From Ceratopteris richardii (lineage: Eukaryota > Streptophyta > Polypodiopsida > Polypodiales > Pteridaceae), in assembly GCA_020310875.1 (NCBI GenBank), contig CM035438.1, forward strand, positions 97,568,432 to 97,632,431: a stretch of DNA of 64,000 nucleotides, in the 5' to 3' direction. The position numbers and the translations under genes are program-made. This document shows, piece by piece, positions 24,080-36,868 of the stretch (position 1 is the stretch's first letter; each line of letters begins with the position of its first letter). The notes under the pieces were generated by a model. It ran no database searches. It saw nothing but the letters and a program-made list of their open reading frames with translations, and was not told where the DNA came from.

Positions 24080-24780
24080 GCCCATGCACTCACACTCACA
24101 CACAAGCTAATGCACACACTTTCACATGCACATTCACATACAATTTATGCGCACACACATACATACCCTTGTGCATAATCAGACTTAGGTAAACGCATAT
24201 CATCACATATACATACATTTAATCACATATGCATATGATATGAGACATACGCACTCACACCAATTACATTTAGAAATAGACTCATTCACACATAGATACA
24301 CATGTACAAACACAAACATGTACATTTACACAAAAGCATAGGGTAATTTGTACATATGCATATACCACACCCATACACACATACATTCAAACCCACATAG
24401 ACACATGCATAGATACACATGAATATAGACACAAACACATATGTTTAGATGCATATATACATGCATATATATAACATAAATGTACATAAATTTTCAAGAA
24501 CATACAAACAAACCCTCACGCATGCATGCCCACATAGCTCACACATGTCCACACATAGATATAGACAAAAGCATTCACAATTAGGCACACATATAGATAC
24601 ACATGAACACACACACACACACACAACATTCACATTCATGCCTCAAAACTCACACACAATACACAACACACATACACATGAATCACACATTAGCCTCACA
24701 CATGAACACATGTTTAGACATACACACATATATGTATATACATGTAGACATTTGGAACACGTGTCACAAAACACACAAAC
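24080..24780 (+). repeat. CA-rich microsatellite tract
   Basis: Degenerate ACACAT/ACATAC words with a pure (AC)n run near 24609. His/Thr-rich ORFs here are artefacts. Confidence 0.93.
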
Positions 24781-26400
24781 ATAATGCACTCTTCTTGCTA
24801 ACCTTCTTTTTCATTTTTTCTTACAGGCGCAGAAGTTAATCATCAATAAAATCAAAAAATCAAAGAACTTTTTGTCACAAAGGAATTTTTTAATTTTCTT
24901 GGTTATCAATTGATGTAGGAATTCTTCCCAACATTGGAAAACACAATTTGAAAAAAACATTGAGCATTCATTGTATCATAAAAAGGAAATGGCATCCAAC
25001 TATACCATTAGAACTTTTAGCATCCATTGTACCATGATAACTTTAAGCATTCATTTGAATGAAGGTAGTCCCACTTTGGAGAGATAGATCCATATTTAAA
25101 GTATATGCTTCTATTTTATTGATATCAAAGACAACATCCATATGTCACTTTGTTAATAGTTTGTCAGGTGAGATCAACTCTTATGAGCAATGACTACTCG
25201 TACATGGAAACATCTTCTAGATGCAACTACAAACAAGAAGAAAAAGTTGTGCCAAATCCTATCAGAAGAAAGGAAAGGGAGAAGAGGTGTAATTTTGATG
25301 ACGTTTCTGCTCCCCCAATCTAGTGATTATGCCCAAGATTGCCTTTCACTCTCCAACCTCACCTTCATTGCCATAACACAATTCCTCCTCTTCAACCATG
25401 CACAGAAGAAAACCTCCACATCGAGATGTTGACCAATTGTAGTGCAACCCAATGCATGGAATCTAATAATCACATTGCATTAAGAAGAGCATCGACTTAA
25501 AAAAAAACAATAATTATCAATGATCATTGAGGTATAACATAATCACCATCAAGTATGAGTACCAAGAAAAATTGATGATACAACATTTTGTTGTCTCTAT
25601 TTAAATTTAAGCTCCAATCTAAGCACCTTTGGGAACCTTGGATGGATGCCACTTGGAGCAATGTGATGCAAGGAATGAACGAAAAAAATTCGTGCTCAAA
25701 TTTGAATTTTAATTCCTCTTCATAATAGTGAATTACCACCTATCACACTTAGGTGTGCTAAAGCCTATAATTTAGGAAAAGGACTCGTATCATCTAGGGA
25801 ATCTTTTCAAGATTATATTTACACGCAATGTACTTAGAATGAATGATCCCATGTGAGTGAGAGCTCTCATTGGATTTGAATAAGCTAGTAGACCCCTTGA
25901 TTAGAAAGCCCCCAGCTTGTTAAAGTGATTTCTATAGACTTTGAGTGGCCATATCTAGCTCACGAATTTATGTGTGTAGGAGCTAGATAGCTCTGAGTGT
26001 TGATAAAAAATTCCTTATCATCTTGTATTAATTATTTGAAATCTTTGTCTTGTTATAAAGCTAGCATTATCTTCTAAATTGGTTTGAAGCTCATATCTAA
26101 ATTTTGCATATTCTAAGAGAAATTGATTAAGGAGTGAACAATGATCTTTGTGTGCAAGACTAGTGAAGTCAATAGATAGTCTATCTTGGAGGCATTGGTT
26201 CTCAGATTAAGACTACCCATTTTGAATGAAATAACTTGCAATAGAAAGCTTTTATAGTGTTTTTTATGCGTGAAAAAGCTCTTAGGTTCAATCCTCAAGA
26301 GTTCAAAGTATCATACATTTGAGTGACTGGAGGTATCTGTGAGTGTACCTATGAGGCCATCTGTGCTTCAAGGCTGCTAAGGGAAGGTGTATATTCTCCC
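24781..26400. other. Unassigned AT-rich sequence, probably including the Copia-4 LTR
   Basis: No gene recognised. The segment ends at a primer-binding site, so its right part should be a 5' LTR ending about 26400, but I could not define its left edge. Confidence 0.35.
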
Positions 26401-26405
26401 ATCAG

Positions 26406-26417
26406 TGGTATCCGAGC
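26406..26417 (+). other. Primer-binding site of Copia-4
   Basis: TGGTATCCGAGC differs by one base from the initiator tRNA-Met complement and lies about 240 bp before a copia gag start. Confidence 0.7.
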
Positions 26418-26648
26418 TTTTACACACAAAAATACATTCAAGGAATACTAGAAGGAACCATGGAAGGGCTTGAAGGAAGGAGTTTGAGCTATTGATTCAA
26501 GATTCAAGAGCACACAAATGAACTCAAGAGGATTTTACTAGTGAGGAAGAGCATTTACTCCATATGTTTGGTACTTGTGAAGTACATAGGTCAAAGCTAT
26601 TGTTACTTTCCACTCCTCTTGAATTTAAGGTATCTAGAAGAGAACATC

Positions 26649-27697
26649 ATGTTAGAATATAGTACTCAAATCAAGAAGTTAGACAAAAAAAATTATCAAC
26701 CATGGAGGTTTAGAATGTCTAGCTTCCTCGTGGGAAAAGGCTTATGGGGTCTCATTAGTAGCAATGATGCTAGAACTAGATTGGATGAGAATCCAACTCC
26801 TGATCAGTTAAGGAACTTCAAAGAGTGGAATGAGAGAGATAAAAGAGTCATCCTCATATTATCTCAACACATTAGCAATGCCATGATAGGGCATATACAA
26901 GATCTAGATACCTCTATGAAGGTATGGTAGACCCTAGAAAGACTTTACTCCATTTCAATCAAAGCCAATAAGAGTAAATTGAAGAATGTACTCAATTAAC
27001 TTGAGGAAAACACATAGTGGAAATATAAGTGACTATATTTTGAAGATAAAAAAAGTGAGTGATGCATTGGGATCCATAGGTTGTCACATAGATGATAATG
27101 ACCTTGTTGCATACACCTTGAATGGGCTAAGGGATAATGAGAAGTGGAAGGCTTTTAAAACATGTGTATATGTTAGAGATACTCTCCCCAAATTTAAGCA
27201 ATTGGTGGCCTTGATGGTTACTCCGCAGATGAATATTCGAAGCTCAAAGGCAAAGGGAAATGAAGCACAAGCATTGTATGAAGGTAAAGGGAGAGCTAGA
27301 GGAAGAAATCAAGAGAGAGGGAGAGGAAGGCAAGGGAGAGGATCAAATGGTGATCGTGATCAAGAACAAGGATGCAAATTCTCTTCATCAAGAGGAAGAG
27401 GCAAGTTCAGAGGAAGAGGAGGAAGGTACAACCAGAATAGAGACTATAGTAACTTAGAAGGTTGCTTCATATATGACAAGTATGACCACTATGCAAGGGA
27501 TTTCTATCGAAGGGAGAAGATAAATTTGGCATACAAAGGACAAGGTAATTATGCATCCACTTCTAATGAGAATTAAAGTATGCTAGCTATGATATGGATG
27601 AGTGACTATAAGACACAAGAGTCAAGCACATGGTACATTGATAGTGGATGTAGCAACCACATGAGCTGCAACAACGATTTCTTTTCAAACATGCAGG
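26649..27697 (+). pseudogene. Copia-4: gag and protease start, truncated
   Basis: ATG 26649 opens a copia gag (IKKLDKKNYQPWRFRM, LVGKGLWGLI). After a TAG near 26928 and frame changes, gag continues from 26986 (VSDALGSIGCHIDDNDLV, NGLRDNEKWKAF), followed by an Arg/Gly-rich region, a degenerate zinc knuckle (CFIYDKYDHYARDF, last Cys lost) and the protease start (WYIDSGCSNHMS near 27640). About 15 codons later it joins Gypsy-A gag with no LTR between, so everything from protease onward is missing. Confidence 0.85.
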
Positions 27698-27698
27698 A

Positions 27699-30050
27699 GA
27701 TCCATACGATCATGTGGCTGAGTTTAGGCAAGTCTTGAGAGCTGAACAAGTTGAAGATCTGTTCACGCAGTACAATGCCTTTGGTCTAACCCTTAGGAAC
27801 ACTGCCCTGACATGGTTTCAACCACTAAACGAGAGGCAATTCAGGAGCATAGACCAACTTCTAGAGGCATTCATTATCGAATTCTCTAAAAGTGGCATAA
27901 GACATAACACGTCCTCGCTGATTCACAGCTTCAAGCAAACCCCTCAAGAAACCGTGAGACTTGCTGGAAGAAGATTTAGACAATATTTGGAGAGATGCCC
28001 TGTCCCTGAGTTACCCACGCCAGCTAAGCAAGTGGCTTTGTTCTTGGATGGATTGCTAAGTACCAAATTGAGATCATATGTGTACTTGAAGGACCCTAGG
28101 ACCATAGAAGAGTGTGTATGCATGTGCATTGACATCGAGGATAACCTAGGGGAAGAACTAGAGCTTTCCAAAATCTACAAAGATTCAGATAGTGCCTCTA
28201 GCCTCTCTTCCAGGCAATCCACATCAATTGAGGAACTCGCTGAGAAAGTGGCACAAAAACTAGGTGTCTCTAGCAAACAAATTCCAAGATTTGCCCCAGT
28301 AAAGAGATGCTATACCTGCGGTGGTGACCATATGGTGAACGTATGTCCCATTATGGCTCAACCCCAAGTAAATCCTAGTAGCCAGTACTGCACCATAGAA
28401 CAAAGATACACAAATCACACAGCACAAGACTACCCATACAATAAGCAAGCGGTTAGGCAAACCTACCCTCAGCCATACCCTCAACAAGGCAGATACCAGA
28501 GTCAATACCCACCCCAACAGTATACTAGGCCCCAACAAAATTACCAACCGCAATATCAGGCCCAACTGAGACCCCAGTCAGTGCTAGCGCAACAACCACC
28601 TGCTCCTACTAATGTAATTCCGGTAAAGTATGCTGTTGCAGAAGAAAACCTGAATAGAGCTATAGTCCCAATAACACCATTAATTTCAGAAAATGATTAC
28701 AGTGACCATAGCTTTGATTCTACGCATGTTGATAGTCCCCAGGCTTACTACATGCAGTCTCCTGAACATGGTGAGTCCTACTATAGTGAAGAGCCAAATG
28801 AACCTAGTTGGGAGTGAGATTACACAAACGTCATGTATGCAAACCCCAACCCTAGACCTCAACCAAGGCAAGTAAGACCCCCATTTCCTAGAGGACCATG
28901 CTACAGATGTCAGGGAGATCATCTCATTCGTGATTGTCCCTTATCTCCACCTACGCAACCCCAGTCAGTGACGATCCAGGGCTATTGCCAGGAGTGTGGA
29001 AAAGAGCATCTCTTACGAGACTGTCCAAAGAATCCTAATAATATGCTGAAAATCACTCCTATCAATGAGTTGGGTTAGTTGTAGATCCACAGGAAGTGTG
29101 ACTTCCACTACACCAGTGCAAGTGATCACTAGAGCCCAAGCCTTGCAGCAGAACCAAAGTGTAGGCCAGGAAAAGAGCCCAGACGTTGGTGAAACGGAGA
29201 GCATGACAAAGAAGAGGACTAGAGCCTGGAGAGATAGTCGTGAAAGAATGAAAAGGCAATGGGCAAAGAAAATGAGTGAACTTGAGGAAAGTCTAAGAGA
29301 AACGAGAGCCAGGATAACCGAACTCACATCTCAAACTCCCTCTCACACTACCCCACCACCACCATTCCCATCTCCATCCGACCCGCCACCTTCCAACCCG
29401 CCTCACCTAGTCCCACCACCCCCAAGAGTAGGATCAGTCCTAGCAGATCCCATTCCCGAGGATCTAAACATGATGCTTAAAGCATATCAGGCCAGAATCC
29501 AAGAAGGGCCAACCATAACGGATCACCAAAAATTTTACCCTAGAGCGGAACTAGAGCTTGAACGAACTAAAATTTGTGCTAAAATGGTGGAGTTGGCTCA
29601 AACCATGTTTGAAGCCAGTCGCCTCTTTAACATATCTAGCTCAGCCAAAACACAGCTGCATTTTGAAGGACTGTTAGAAAGAATAGAGAGGCTAATTGCA
29701 CAGTCAGAAAAGGAACCCGCCTCTCAACACAAGGACAAGGCAAGTGAAAGGGCAGGTCTTCCTGCCCAGGAAGCCTATGTGCCTAACTCTACGGAGGCAG
29801 ACACATCATCTTCTATGAATCGGTTCACACTAGAATTCCTACGCGAGATTCAAGAAGATAAATGGGCTAAAGAGAGTGAAGTCCCTCCTCCAATTGAACT
29901 TGTGGATGATGCACACGACCAATTCCCACAAGACATCCCATCCATTTATGAGGAGCAGGAGAGCACCCAATCTCAGGAAAGATTAGACTTTGAGTCTAAC
30001 TCTTTACAAGAATTACCCCACTTCACGGGTCCATGGGAAGCTAAATCTAC
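27699..30050 (+). pseudogene. Gypsy-A gag, interrupted
   Basis: Starts mid-gag at DPYDHVAEFRQVLRAEQ, followed by the capsid-like retrotransposon gag block (ALTWFQPLNERQFRSID, SFKQTPQETVR, RRFRQYLERCP). Three CCHC-type knuckles follow: CYTCGGDHMVNVC, CYRCQGDHLIRDC and CQECGKEHLLRDC. An in-frame TGA (28815) and TAG (29076) break it, and the frame shifts by one near 29070 into an acidic, coiled-coil-like and Pro-rich tail (29065-30050). No LTR or gag N-terminus is present upstream. Gag with several knuckles and a long tail fits the large gypsy elements of plants. Confidence 0.82.
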
Positions 30051-30051
30051 A

Positions 30052-32157
30052 TGTATGAGAGCGCCCACGGTGTCGTCGAGATTTTCTCTCCTCTCTCACT
30101 TAGGAAGGCCTACAAAAAACATATTTGGTGAAGGTAGCCGAAATTCCCCGAGAAGTCCAAGATGCATCAAGGATGTCAAAGGAAGCTCACATACAAAGTT
30201 TCAAAGAAATCAAGAAAGTCCATGGTAGTGGTCAAAGCTGGTCAAAGTTGGGAAATTAGGGCAAAAATTTCATTGTCACCAAATTAGATGAAAATCCATA
30301 TACTTGTAAAGATTGTCAAAGGCAGTCTATAGCCCAAATTTCAGCAGAAAATGGATTTTGTAGCACATTGATATCCTATGTTCATTTTGTAAAAATGTAA
30401 TTTTTCTAGTTTGACCCTACAAATTCTTGTATAGAAATTTATGTTAGCCATATGGTTTGGCATGTATAAAGATCATATGTGGCTACATATTTGTACAAAT
30501 TTTCAATGCCATCAGAGCTTCCTAGAGACCTTAATGCCACCTTGCAAGCTTCCAAATGTAGTCAAACTTGTACAAGGGAGATTCAGATGGGAGTTATTTC
30601 TGCATATTCCTGAAGGAGATCTTTGGAAACATAGTCCTACAAAGTTTCATCTTCATCAAAGCCTATTTGGAGGGTCAAAGAGCACAAATTCCAATTTTCA
30701 GGATCACCGCAGTTTTCTAGTTTAAGCAAATTGAAGGGTTGAAGGGCCACCACATGGCGAAAGCTGATTGAGCCATGTTGTACGATCAAGATGAGCTCAT
30801 ATTCAAGGGTGGAGATGCACTTATGCTTAAAGCAAGGAGGATCCACGAGTTTTTCCATAAAAGAATTTTTGAACAATCAAAGATCAATAATGCAGCTTTT
30901 CTCCAAAAATAGTGGCTTATCTTATCCGAGTTGATGTCAGCACTGATCCGACGGTCCAGATCATCCCCAGATCCAATGGTGGAGAATGAGGGCGCCTAAA
31001 TTTCACTCCTTTACACTAGATTTGATAGAAAGAACAATTCCAAGCCATTGATTTGATTAATCAAATGGTTGTAATCAAAAGTAGTGATCCTAGAGTTGAG
31101 AGTTGATTTCTCTAGATCTAAGGGCCCAAATTCATTCAAAAAACTATATAAACCCCCCTCCAAACTCCTAGAGCATCATTGTTAGGCATCCATAGGGCTC
31201 ATACTAGCTTACGGTTTCCTTGAGACAATCACCCTCGGTTGAGCGAGTGAGGATCCAAGGTGAGCTAGTATGAGTATAGTACCTAGTTTCATATTTAAGT
31301 TAGAACTCCAATCTAGGATAGGCTCTTGAAACCAGCATCTCTATCTTGACTCACCCTCGGTGGAGCGTGTGAGTGAGTTAGAGCTGATTTTAATGAGTCT
31401 TAGACTTCTTTAGTTAGACGTTACGAGCCTAGACATACATAGGGTCACTGGAGTGGAACTCACCTTCTTACGTGTGACATTCAGTTGAACTGTGATGGTT
31501 TGAGGGTCGGAACCACCTTTGATCAGTAGACTGCCTAGCTTGACGTACCACGACGATCTTATACATGTATCTTAATTCAAATCCTTTTAATTCATGTCAC
31601 TTGTCACTTGTCTCTTGTCTCCTCTCTCAGTCTCTTAACTATTTTTACATGTCTTCTATTTCTTCTATGTGTGAGAAGGCTCCGCAGTATTGCGTTGAAC
31701 CAGTGAGGATGTTTCTTTGAGCTTGTGAGTAAAATCTATCATCATAATTCACTTGCATGCATATAATCCATACATACCCATACATATTGATTAGTTTCTG
31801 AAAGTGTATAAGAAGCTCCAATATTGGACCATTCTTCCTTTCGAAACTGGTTTATGTGTAAGGATTCCATCTATTCACGTCATGCATACATATCATCCAA
31901 AGAAGACTATGCATATGAATTAGAATTAGGAAGTGTTTAAGAAGCTCCTTCAATGGACCATTCTTCCTTCCAAATTTCATTCGTGTGTATGGTTCTCTTT
32001 CATTCTTATCATTCATGTTCATAAATCTAACTTGCACTCCTACTTTCCCATTCCCATAATCATTTCAACATCTCTCTCTTCTCCATCCTCAACATTAATT
32101 TCACTTTCATGTCCTTAAACCATCCAACATTCATTAGCTTCATACACCCTGTGTGTG
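30052..32157 (+). other. 2.1-kb non-coding block with promoter-like sequence between gag and protease of Gypsy-A
   Basis: Gag similarity stops near TGGGAAGCTAAATC (about 30049) and protease-proximal coding resumes near 32158. The block has no coding signal, a TATA box, a duplicated TCACCCTCGG(T/G)GAGCG word (about 31228 and 31350) and a diverged tandem duplication of about 125 bp (31800-32010). It looks like a solo LTR or other insertion, but I found no clear TG...CA ends with a 5-bp duplication. Confidence 0.5.
31145..31152 (+). promoter_or_regulatory. TATA box candidate
   Basis: TATATAAA is followed by a C-rich stretch, in an LTR-like block. Function inferred from sequence only. Confidence 0.4.
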
Positions 32158-35100
32158 CCACGACCGGACCCGATCCACCCGGATTGCGATCACCTCCACA
32201 ATGGTCATGGTACGAAATGAGGACTCAGTTATACCTAGGAACACAGAGGTAGTGAAAAACACTAAAGTACAGTGCAACCTCACCTTAGAAGAGCTACTCA
32301 AAGTAAGGCCAAAGCTATGGAAACATGTAGCCAAACAAGTACCAGAGATAGCGAAACCTCGTTCCCAGGTAGGATCCCAGAGAACAGTGCCAGAAATACC
32401 ATTGGACAAGATAGGAGACATGAGTGAGGGCGAAGAGGGAAACACATATCTTCCTATCACCCATCAAGGATACACCACCAAGGCCATTTTAGACTCAGGC
32501 ACAGGAGTTGCAATTGCGACCACTTCCCTATGGAAGCATTGGGGCAAGCCAGCACTCAGACCCACGAGGATGAAATTGCAAATGGCCGATGGTCACATAG
32601 AGAGACCCTTAAGGCTGTTAGAAGGAATAACTCTCTCCACATGTGGTGTTGAGTTTGAGCATACATTTGCTATATGTGATTTTAGCAAGAACCATGCCTA
32701 TGAAATGATCTTGGGACGATCTTTTATGTGACAGTTGCAAGTGGTACAAGATTGGGGAACCAATTCCTTGTACTTGCAACACTTGGGTGTTACGACCAAA
32801 GTGAATCTCAAAGATTACTCTCGTAGAGATGTCCCTCCTATCCAATGGAATCCCATCCCATAGAACCAAAGATGATACGGAATCGGTGCATTCCATAGGA
32901 TCAGGATCCTCATGTATGCATGAAGGCACCCACTTATGGATGTGCAAAGTAGCGGTAGAAGAAGAGAAGAGAGAAAAAGCCAGAGAGGTAGGTGCAAAAG
33001 AAACACATAGATCAATTCAAGACCCAGCCTATGCACCTGTAGTCTTTCCTGACAAAGAATTTGAACCCCACGGCTGGGCAGAAATCCTAGCAACAATGGA
33101 TGTAGCCATCAATGAAGAACAATGGACACCTCACTGTGATGAAGATGGCTATGACATATCAGTTTTCTCCATAGAGCCAATCATGGGAGAGGCAGTGTTA
33201 GAAGAGTGTGAACCTAGCCCTAATGCATTTGAGGATGCAAGTGACTCCGATCTAGAGTCAATCATCATGGAGCCACCTTTTGCATCAGATGAAGAATACT
33301 TCTATGAAGTAGAATTTCAACCCCAGAGGTATGGAGAGCTTACAAATGATGTAAGGCTAGCCACACATGTGACCCCGAAGGAAGAAGGAAAGAAAAGAAA
33401 GAAGAGAGAAGTCACACCAAAAGAGGAAGAATCTTTGTTTGAGGTCCCGGAAAATTTTAAGAAGTATGAGATAGACGACAGGAGAGTCATGATCAGAATG
33501 CCTAAAAGGGAGGCGCAATCAGGAGAGGCCTATGATAACAAAGAGACCACCAACAAAATAGTGGTAGCCATGGAAGAAGGAGAAGAGAGATGCACGTACA
33601 TAGGCCATGACCTGACAGAAGACGAAGAGCACGAATTGATAGCCTTGCTAAGAGAATACAGAGATGTATTCGCTTGGAGTTACAAGGATTTGAAGGGTGT
33701 TGATCCAGACATATGCTCACACACTACCCCATGACCTCAGATGCTAGGCCCTCTAAGCAAAAGCCATACACATATAATGATAATTATGCTGCCAAGATCA
33801 AAGAGGAGATAGATAGACTGGTAGAAGCTGGGTTCATATATGAAATTGAGCACACTGAATGGGTATCCCCCATTGTTGTGGTGCCCAAGAAGAATGGCAA
33901 GCTGTGTGTATGCATTAACTTGAAGAAGGTCAATGCAGCCACAATTTGAGATAATTATCCGCTTCCTATCACAGAACATCTTTTAGAAAGAGTAGCAGGC
34001 AAGGAAGTGTACAGATTCCTTGATGGATTTTCGGGCTACAATCAAGTAGCCATAGCTCCAGAAGATCAGCATAAGACGGCTTTTGCCACTGAATGGGGCA
34101 TTTTTGCCTTTAGAGTAATGCCATTTGGGCTTACCAATGCACCAGCTACCTTCCAGAGGCTGATGTGCCATGTATTTAAGGAGTTCCTGAGGAAGAACTT
34201 AGAAGTCTATGTTGATGATCTCTGTGCTCATTCCAACATTAGGCAAACCCATATTCCTGAACTCAGACAAATCTTTGACAAATGTAGAGAATATCAAGTC
34301 TGCTTGAACCCAGAAAAATGTGTTTTCATGGTCAGGCAAGGCAAGATTTTAGGACACATATTGTCAAAGAATGGCATATCCACTGATGAAGAGAAAGTAA
34401 GAGCCATAGCAGAGTTACCTAGGCCAAAAAATATCAAGGAAGTACAAGCTTTCATGGGGCATTGTGGTTATTACCGACGGTTTATACACATGTATGCCAT
34501 CATAGCAAAGCCTCTGTATGGACTTTTGACTAACTTTGAGTGGACTGATGAATGTGAGCATTCCTTCAATGAACTTAAACGGCGATTATGTTCAGCACCA
34601 ATCTTGACCACACCAGATTGGAATAAGCCTTTCCATGTTCATGTTGATGCATCCAATTATGCTATTGGGTGTGTACTCACGCAACCTATCGGTGAAGGTA
34701 ATATGGATCTTCCAATTGCCTATGCTAGTAGACAATTGAATGCAGCTGAAGGAAATTATACCTCTACTGAGAGAGAAGGACTAGGCATGGTCTATGCGGT
34801 TAAAAGGTTTAGACATTACTTGCTTGCAAATAAGTTTAAAATTTTTACGAACCATCAGGCACTGCTATATCTCGTGAACAAGCCATGCAATACAGGAAGA
34901 TTAGTGAGATGGTTTCTCTTGCTAATGGAATACGATTTTGAGGTTGTGGTAAGAAAAGGGAAGACTCACTTGAGAGCAGACCATCTCTCTAGGCTCACAT
35001 CTGGAGAAGCCCCACAAGGAGTGTCAGATGACCTTCCTGATGCTTACTTGTTTAATTTGGAAGTGGTGCCGCAGTGGGCTAAGCCATTAGTGCCAGTATT

Positions 35101-36859
35101 GACATACGGGCCTAACCACCCAGTAATAAACACACAGGATAAAGAGGTAGCAAAAGCTCAAAAGTATCACATCATGGCAAGTAGTATGTACAAGCACACA
35201 GATCAAGGGATCTTGGCTTGTTGTTTGGAAGAGGATGAATACGCTAAATGGTTGCAATTAGCACATGTAGGTGCATTAGAGCAACACTACTCAAAACAAC
35301 GAACCCTACAGACACTAAGGATACTCGGAGTACATTGGCATACTATGGAGGCTGATGTCAAAAAGTTGTGCAAGGAATGCCCAATCTGTTGCACTAAACT
35401 ACCTGTGGAACATGCCGCTCTTTATCAAGTGTCCATAGTGCCAGATTGGAGTGAACCACTAGTCTCCTTCTTGAGGATGAAAACATTCCCTCCAGACATG
35501 ACTCTGGCTAGGAAAAGGAGTTTAGAACAAGAAGCCTAGGATTACTCACTCATTGGTGATAATCTATACAAGCGTGGTAAAGATGGTTACCTGAGACTAT
35601 GTGTCCATGAAAGTGAATATCTCAAGATCTTGGAAACTCCTCACCAAGGTGTAGCAGGAGGACACTTTGGACCAGATCGGGTGATCAAAGCAATACTATT
35701 TGCAGGCTTCTGGTGGCCGACCCTTCACATGGATGCACATACTTATGTGAAACAGTGTGATGTTTGTAAGAGAACTCAGTATCCTATACGCAAGGATGAG
35801 ATGCCACTGAAACCTATGATGGGTGGACGTGCATTCTCTAAGTGGGGAATAGACTTCGTAGGTCCTATTAATCCCCGAGCTAAGGGTTCCCATGGAGAAT
35901 ATATCATTGTTGCCACGGACTATCTAACCAAGTGGGTAGAGGTAAAAGCCACAACGAAGAACGATGCTCAAACAACAGCTAAGTTCTTATTTGAGAATGT
36001 GTTCACCAGATACGGGTTACCTATAGAGCTAGTCAGTGATAGAGGCACTCACTTTTTGAATGAAGTTATTGAAAATCTGCTCCAAGAATTCTTGGTAGTG
36101 CATAAGAAGTCTGCCCCCTATCATCCTCAAGCTAATGGCCAGGCTGAGAGCACAAATAAGATCTTATGCAATGTAATGACAAAATTAGTGAACAATAAAC
36201 GCTCTGATTGGGACAAACAGGTACACCATGCTGTTTGGGCATACCGAGTCGCCTACAAAACGGTACTCCAAGCCACCCCCTTTCAGATGGTATTTGGCCA
36301 AAATGCAGTGCTACCATTGGACTTCTTAATACCTACATTGAAAGTGGCACAAGAGCGTGAATGGACGGGTCATGAACTCTCTTCTAGACTTTTTGACCTT
36401 GAACGATTAGGAGAAACAAGACTGAGAGCGGCTATAGGGATATTTGCTGCTAAGAAACGACAGAAGGCATACTTTGATGCCCACGTTAAGGATAAAGGTT
36501 TGCAGGCAGGTGACCTAGTACTAGTATACACGTTGAAACAACATGCGAGGAAACTAGAGAAACGTGGCTATGGACCCATGATCATTAATAGGATCTCAAC
36601 CAGTGGAGCAGTGCAACTAGCCACATTAGAAGGCGATGTTCTCCCAAGCTACATAAGCGGATGCAGGGTCAAGTTATATCAGGAACCTCTCACAGAGGAA
36701 ATGCTAAGTCGACTCAATACTGCTAAGAAACGCAAAGAAGAAGAAAAGCGAATTCGAGAAGAAGCCCAAGCAGAAGCTTTAGAGCGCATACGGAGAATGA
36801 AATTAAGAAGACAAGGCAGAGAGCAACCTAGGCCAGATGCATATGCAGATCAAGGATAA
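32158..36859 (+). pseudogene. Gypsy-A protease, RT, RNase H and integrase
   Basis: The protease has ILDSGTG (D-S-G) and MILGRSF, and is broken by TGA at 32729. An acidic linker (32829-33734) changes frame near 33720. From 33713 one frame carries RT (DGFSGYNQV, MPFGLTNAPATFQR, EVYVDDL), broken once by TGA at 33947, then RNase H (HVHVDASNYAIG, STEREGLGMVY). The usual TDH reads TNH there, losing a catalytic Asp. A TAG at 35537 follows, then integrase with the HHCC finger (H..GGHF to CDVCKR) and a DDE core (GIDFVGPI, VSDRGTHFL, PQANGQAESTNK). The tail is Lys/Arg/Glu-rich and stops at TAA 36857-36859. Few lesions in 4.7 kb suggest moderate age. Confidence 0.92.
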
Positions 36860-36868
36860 CATGTGGCT

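Noticed and set aside
24080-24840. His/Thr-rich ORFs in the CA tracts (also 43712-44468 and 49421-49915)
   Set aside because: Translation of microsatellite sequence in several frames at once. No gene.
30052-32157. Confident solo LTR call
   Set aside because: No pair of TG/CA ends flanked by a matching 5-bp duplication was found, so it is left as an unassigned block.
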